NCBI RefSeq assembly: GCF_900141755.1
Contig: NZ_LT670844.1
Span: 3,472,001 to 3,536,000 of the forward strand
DNA from: Bradyrhizobium lablabi
GTDB lineage: Bacteria; Pseudomonadota; Alphaproteobacteria; Rhizobiales; Xanthobacteraceae
Reading direction: 5' to 3'
Length of the DNA: 64,000 nt
Within the stretch, counting starts at the first letter, position 1. Each line of letters begins with the position of its first letter. The notes under the pieces were generated by a model. It saw only the letters and a program-made list of their open reading frames with translations, ran no database searches and was not told where the DNA came from. This document shows, piece after piece, positions 60,521 to 64,000 of this stretch. The translations under genes and the position numbers were made by a program.

Positions 60521-61286
60521 GCTGGACCTCGCGCTCGGCATCGATCGCCTCCTCGCGGATCAGCGACCAAAGCCCGCTTTGCAACGAAAGCAGTTTGCCG
60601 CGGGCATTGATGTCGCCGCGCTCGTCGCGGGTCAGCGGAATGGCGACGACCTCGCGGATGCGGCCGGGCCGCCGCGACAGCACGACAATGCGGTCGGCGA
60701 GCCGCACCGCTTCCTCGAGATTATGCGTCACATAGACCGCGCCCATCGAGCCATCGGCGAGCAGACTGACAAAATCCTCCATCAGCAATTCGCGGGTTTG
60801 CGAATCCAGCGCCGACAGCGGCTCGTCCATCAACAGTATCGCGGGCCGCACCGCGAGCGCGCGGGCAATGCCGACCCGCTGGCGCATGCCGCCGGACAAT
60901 TGTTTTGGGTAGGTGCCGCGAAAGTCCGAGAGCGACGTGCGGCGCAAGGCGTCGTCAACGATCGCGCGGCGCTCGGGTATAGCGAGGCCCGTGTGCAGGA
61001 GCGGAAATTCGACGTTCTCTTCGACCGTGCACCAGGGCAGCAGCGCAAAATCCTGGAACACAAACGTCAGCGGATTGAAGCTTCCCGGCGGCGGCGCGCC
61101 GCGCCATTCCGCCGACCCCGCACTCGCTCGCAATAACCCGCCCAGAATCGAGAGCAGCGTACTCTTGCCGCAGCCCGACGGTCCGACGATCGCCACGACC
61201 TCGCCCGCGCCGACCGTGAACGATACGTCGTCGAGCACGTCGAGGGCGCCAAAACCGTGACTGATATGGTCGGCGATCAGGTCCAT
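60513..61286 (-). CDS. ABC transporter ATP-binding protein, SsuB/TauB family
   Basis: A 257-residue ATPase: Walker A GPSGCGKST, Q-loop VFQDFALLPW, signature LSGGMRQRVGIARAL, Walker B ILLMDEP and H-loop YVTHNLEEAV. Domain spacing is ordinary. It is separated from the upstream binding-protein gene by 115 bases holding a palindromic repeat, so it may be read through at reduced level. Confidence 0.93.
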   Translation of the reverse strand: MDLIADHISHGFGALDVLDDVSFTVGAGEVVAIVGPSGCGKSTLLSILGGLLRASAGSAEWRGAPPPGSFNPLTFVFQDFALLPWCTVEENVEFPLLHTGLAIPERRAIVDDALRRTSLSDFRGTYPKQLSGGMRQRVGIARALAVRPAILLMDEPLSALDSQTRELLMEDFVSLLADGSMGAVYVTHNLEEAVRLADRIVVLSRRPGRIREVVAIPLTRDERGDINARGKLLSLQSGLWSLIREEAIDAEREVQHA

Positions 61287-61300
61287 TTGGTGTCCAAGTT

Positions 61301-61381
61301 GTCATTCCGGGATGGTGCGTTAGCACCAGACCCGGAATCTCGAGATTCCGGGTTCGATGCTTCGCATCGCCCCGGAATGAC
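61301..61381. repeat. GTCATTCCGGGA...CCCCGGAATGAC inverted repeat
   Basis: Arms GTCATTCCGGG/CCCCGGAATGAC enclose a second hairpin CCCGGAATCTCGAGATTCCGGG and GATGCTTCGCATC. This lies inside the ABC operon between binding protein and ATPase genes, where it could stabilise or separate the upstream message. Confidence 0.9.
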
Positions 61382-61401
61382 GGCTTCAATTTATATCAGC
61401 A

Positions 61402-62406
61402 TCAATCCGGCTTCACATAATCCTTGGCGATGATGGCGTCGACACCGAATCCCTTGTCGACAAAGCCCTGCGCCTGCAGCCACTCGACCTGGTTGGCGAC
61501 ATTCTTGACGTCGAGCTTGCCGTCGGGGTCGATATAGGCGCAATTACCGACCACCTGCTCGACCGGCAGATTGGTATATTTGGCGATGATCTCCAATAGC
61601 GGCTTTGTCGCTTCGTTGATCGGCGCCTTGCCGTCGGCGACGGCCGCGAGGATCACGTCGTGATATTCGCGATCGGCGCGCGCGAGCGCTGCCAGAAGTT
61701 TTGTCACCAGCGGCTTGTTAGCCAGTGTCTTGGGCGAGGCGAATACCGCGCCCAATTGCCATGGCGTCTCGTCGCCGACCCAACCGAGCAGTTTTGCTCC
61801 GCCGTCGTCGATCAATTTGCGCGCGGTCGAGGCCGGCAATAATGCAGCATCGACGGTCTCGCCTTTCAAGGCGGCGGCGGCGTTCGACAGCGATTGCAGC
61901 GGCAGCACTTTTGTCTCGCTGAGCTTGAAACCGTATTTGTCGGCGAGCAGGCCGAGCGAATAGTGAAAGCTGGATCCGACCTGCGTCACCGCCACTCGCT
62001 TGCCGGCGAGATCCTTCGGCGTCCTGAGACCGGCAGCGTAGGCGTTGTTACTGGCGAAATATCCAATCAAGGGATACCCCGCCTTCTCGCGGCTCATGCC
62101 GCCGATCACTTTCAAGGTGCCCTTGCCGGCGAGATTGTAGAGCCCCGCGGTGAACGCGGTGACCCCGAAATCGATATCGCCCGAAGTGGTCGCGACCGCG
62201 ATCGGCTGCGCGGCGTCGAAGAACTTTAGGTCGACATCAAGCCCGGCCTCGTGAAAGTAGCCCTTGTCCTGCGCGATGAACACCGGCGCGGACGACGACA
62301 GGCGCAGCACGCCGACTTTCGCTTTCAGCAAATCATCCGCCCGCGCGATCCCGCTCGCCGCGATCATCAGCAGGCCCGCCAAGGCGAGCCGTGCAACCCT
62401 CATCAT
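61402..62406 (-). CDS. NMT1-like ABC substrate-binding protein
   Basis: A 334-residue periplasmic protein with signal peptide (LALAGLLMIAASGIARA). NMT1 pattern: KVGVLRLSSSAPVFIAQDKGYFHEAGLDVDLKFFDAAQPIAVATTSGDIDFGVTAFTAGLYNLAGKG. Two adjacent ATGs (62406, 62403) follow GGAGG. The PVFIAQDKGYFxEAGLDV signature is general for the family. The ligand is unknown; gentisate-pathway neighbours make an aromatic or related acid plausible. Confidence 0.9.
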   Translation of the reverse strand: MMRVARLALAGLLMIAASGIARADDLLKAKVGVLRLSSSAPVFIAQDKGYFHEAGLDVDLKFFDAAQPIAVATTSGDIDFGVTAFTAGLYNLAGKGTLKVIGGMSREKAGYPLIGYFASNNAYAAGLRTPKDLAGKRVAVTQVGSSFHYSLGLLADKYGFKLSETKVLPLQSLSNAAAALKGETVDAALLPASTARKLIDDGGAKLLGWVGDETPWQLGAVFASPKTLANKPLVTKLLAALARADREYHDVILAAVADGKAPINEATKPLLEIIAKYTNLPVEQVVGNCAYIDPDGKLDVKNVANQVEWLQAQGFVDKGFGVDAIIAKDYVKPD

Positions 62407-62430
62407 CCAGTTTCCTCCGTCTGTTATTTA

Positions 62431-63852
62431 TTATAACCCTTTAGGGATCGCCTGATCCTGCCCGATAAACGCGCCCTGTTGCTTCAACTGTCGTTGCAAT
62501 TTTTCAACGGCAATGTCGCGCGGAATTGTATTGCCGCCGAGCGCCAGCGCCGCCGCCGTTCCCGCCGCTTCGCCCATCGCAAAACAGGCCCCGGAGACGC
62601 GCGCCGCCGACTGGCCATCATGGGTCATCGAGGCGCAGCGCCCGGCCACCAGCAGATTGTCGAGACCAACGGGAACCAGCATCCGATACGGCAATTCATT
62701 AAACCCCCGCGACTCCGGGATCGGCGGAAATTTGAAGATCACGTCGCCCGCGACATGGGATTCCATCGGCCAGCCATTGACGCCGATCGAATCCGCAAAC
62801 GACGTGCAGCCGAGCACGTCCTCGCCGGAGAGCATGTAGCCGCCGACCACGCGCCGCGTTTCGCGGATGCCGAGCTGCGGCGGCAGATCGACGATGTAGG
62901 ATTTTTCAAACCCCGGCACGGTGCGCAGGAACTCGAACGCCTGCACCGCCTGCCGGCGGCCATCGATCTCGCCGCGCGTGAGATCATCCGGCTCGAGCCC
63001 GTTGATCGCGGTGCCGTCTTCGCGCGCGAGCTGGGTAAAGTTTACCCGCCATTCGATTTGCGAACGCTGCGGCCGCACGATCGCGGCCTTGCGCGGAAAG
63101 TGATGCGTGCCGCTGGCTTCCGCCTGCTCCATCAGCGCCGGGATCGTCCGCCAGGCTTCGCCCGCCTTTTGCGGATCGATACCGTTGAGGCGGAACATCA
63201 TCGAGGGGTACAACATGCTGCCGGCATTGTCGCCGACCTCATAAGGCGCGCCGGCCCAGGCCGCGAGATCGCCGTCGCCGGAGCAATCGATGAAAATATC
63301 CGCCGTGATCGCCTGCCGGCCGGCCTTGGTCTCGACCATCAGCGCGTTGATGCGCCTCTCGTCATGCATCACGACGCCCGCGCCGAGTGCGTGGAAAAGA
63401 ATATCCACCTTGTGGGCGGTAAGCAGGTCGTCGGCCGCGATCTTGTAGGCCGCGGTGTCGTAAGCCTGCGCCAGGATTTTCCCGAGAATGAGATGCGGCG
63501 CATTGAGCCCATCGAGCCGATCGATGCACGCCAAAAACTCCGAGGCGATGCCCTGCACCACGCGATGCATCTCGCCATGCACATTGGCATGCAGCCCGCA
63601 AAAATTCGTCACCCCCGCCGCCGTGCCCATGCCGCCGAGAAAGCCGTAGCGCTCGATCAACAGCGTGCGGCGGCCGGCACGCGCCGCGGCGACCGCGGCC
63701 GCGATCCCCGCAGGTCCGCCGCCGAGCACCGCGACTTCATATTCGCCGTAGAGCGGCACCTGGCGCGCGGGTTCTTCGATTGACCTGGAGGGCAAGTTGG
63801 GGTTCCCGGATGGTGGGCGGGGATCATGCCCCGGCGGACCGATTTTAGCCAT
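62431..63852 (-). CDS. FAD-dependent oxidoreductase (FAD_oxidored family)
   Basis: A 473-residue flavoprotein with a Pro-rich N-terminal 35 residues, then VAVLGGGPAGIAAAVAAARAGRRTLLIERYGFLGGMGTAAGV (about 40-82), the FAD_oxidored signature. The C-terminal VGLDNLLVAGRCASMTHDGQSAARVSGACFAMGEAAGTAAALA is the second FAD contact, and DIFIDCSGDGDLAAWAGAPYE lies between. Such proteins are oxidases or dehydrogenases of unknown substrate found beside NMT1-type importers. First gene of that operon here, 24 bases before the binding protein. Confidence 0.88.
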   Translation of the reverse strand: MAKIGPPGHDPRPPSGNPNLPSRSIEEPARQVPLYGEYEVAVLGGGPAGIAAAVAAARAGRRTLLIERYGFLGGMGTAAGVTNFCGLHANVHGEMHRVVQGIASEFLACIDRLDGLNAPHLILGKILAQAYDTAAYKIAADDLLTAHKVDILFHALGAGVVMHDERRINALMVETKAGRQAITADIFIDCSGDGDLAAWAGAPYEVGDNAGSMLYPSMMFRLNGIDPQKAGEAWRTIPALMEQAEASGTHHFPRKAAIVRPQRSQIEWRVNFTQLAREDGTAINGLEPDDLTRGEIDGRRQAVQAFEFLRTVPGFEKSYIVDLPPQLGIRETRRVVGGYMLSGEDVLGCTSFADSIGVNGWPMESHVAGDVIFKFPPIPESRGFNELPYRMLVPVGLDNLLVAGRCASMTHDGQSAARVSGACFAMGEAAGTAAALALGGNTIPRDIAVEKLQRQLKQQGAFIGQDQAIPKGL

Positions 63853-64000
63853 CGCGCCAAAGGACTAGCGCGCTGTTTGTATTTTGTCGCCTGCATGGTT
63901 TGCAAGCTCTGGCCCTGCCGCAACAAAATAGACCGCGTGCCGCTGTCGGATTTCATCCGCCAATTTCGTCATCCTGTCGAGGATTGGCCCGCCAAGGAGG

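Noticed and set aside
62479..63783. 434-codon plus-strand frame
   Set aside because: Shadow of the FAD_oxidored gene; composition dominated by Arg and His from the reversed frame.
63853..64000. Possible partial gene at the right edge
   Set aside because: Both strands are open to the edge: plus from ATG 63894 (MVCKLWPCRNKIDRV) and minus ending at TAG 63865. Neither has a recognisable motif in the 35-45 codons visible, so I do not call it.

Overview
The window looks like a chromosomal piece of a Bradyrhizobium-type alphaproteobacterium (Nitrobacteraceae, Rhizobiales). The signs are high GC, a DUF3551 secreted protein, an orphan Tat-exported ABC_sub_bind protein, an Omp25-like/OprB porin, an AprI/Inh-type protein, and interspersed palindromic repeats in at least five sequence families. 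One repeat (GAGCATGATC...) occurs twice in opposite orientation at 3046-3150 and 6766-6870. No rRNA, tRNA, CRISPR array, prophage or transposase was seen. The assignment rests on protein style and repeats, not on a marker gene.

Layout. 1-3.0 kb: start of a GlxA/AraC regulator, an HD-domain hydrolase, and overlapping catalase and Dps genes (peroxide defence). 3.3-6.7 kb: three TetR regulators, two of them divergent; one has twin perfect 18-bp palindromes bracketing a strong promoter for a DUF3551 protein; then a tandem-Usp protein. 6.9-9.8 kb: a TPR protein and an ArsR/AHSA1/DUF1993 operon. 10.1-13.3 kb: a YciI-type (DGPF) protein, an ECF42-type sigma factor and a fused amidase-VanX cell-wall enzyme in one overlapping operon. 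13.5-15.7 kb: TetR plus fatty acid desaturase, then a GFA-family protein. 15.9-17.7 kb: a mercury uptake operon (merT, merP, a GDCCVxC protein, a membrane protein) divergent from merR, with no merA. 17.8-23.7 kb: DUF2171 protein, inhibitor-like protein, and an NMT1-type ABC importer with a 2-hydroxyacid dehydrogenase, divergent from a creatininase-family amidohydrolase. 23.8-28.6 kb: small secreted protein with a clear terminator, dmeR-dmeF cobalt/nickel efflux, and a second CsoR-family repressor with twin operators. 28.7-34.9 kb: a double-barrel porin and an ABC importer with two fused permease domains but no binding protein. 35-41.5 kb: FMN-binding glutamate synthase-like protein, patatin, fpr, and an overlapping ATP-grasp/Mur-ligase pair that resembles a cyanophycin synthetase split in two. 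41.6-50.5 kb: amino-acid binding protein, dctA, NADPH oxidoreductase, orphan ABC_sub_bind, RND efflux pump. 50.6-53.1 kb: cysteine-rich repeat proteins, one preceded by a tandem duplication of its leader. 53.1-63.9 kb: an aromatic catabolic region centred on gentisate.

How the genes work together. The clearest pathway is 53.1-59.5 kb. An aryl-CoA ligase and an FAD monooxygenase of the salicylyl-CoA/hydroxybenzoyl-CoA hydroxylase type could feed gentisyl-CoA. A 3-hydroxybenzoate 6-hydroxylase makes gentisate, gentisate dioxygenase opens the ring, and a zeta-class GST isomerises the product. A MarR regulator sits inside. A 23-bp motif shared by the promoters at 53136-53158 and 58452-58474 suggests it controls both arms. 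A nearby ABC importer and an FAD oxidoreductase may belong to the same physiology. Metal handling (mer, dme, CsoR) and peroxide defence are the other coherent themes. The least explained pieces are the ATP-grasp/Mur-ligase pair and the amidase-VanX fusion coupled to an ECF42 sigma factor.
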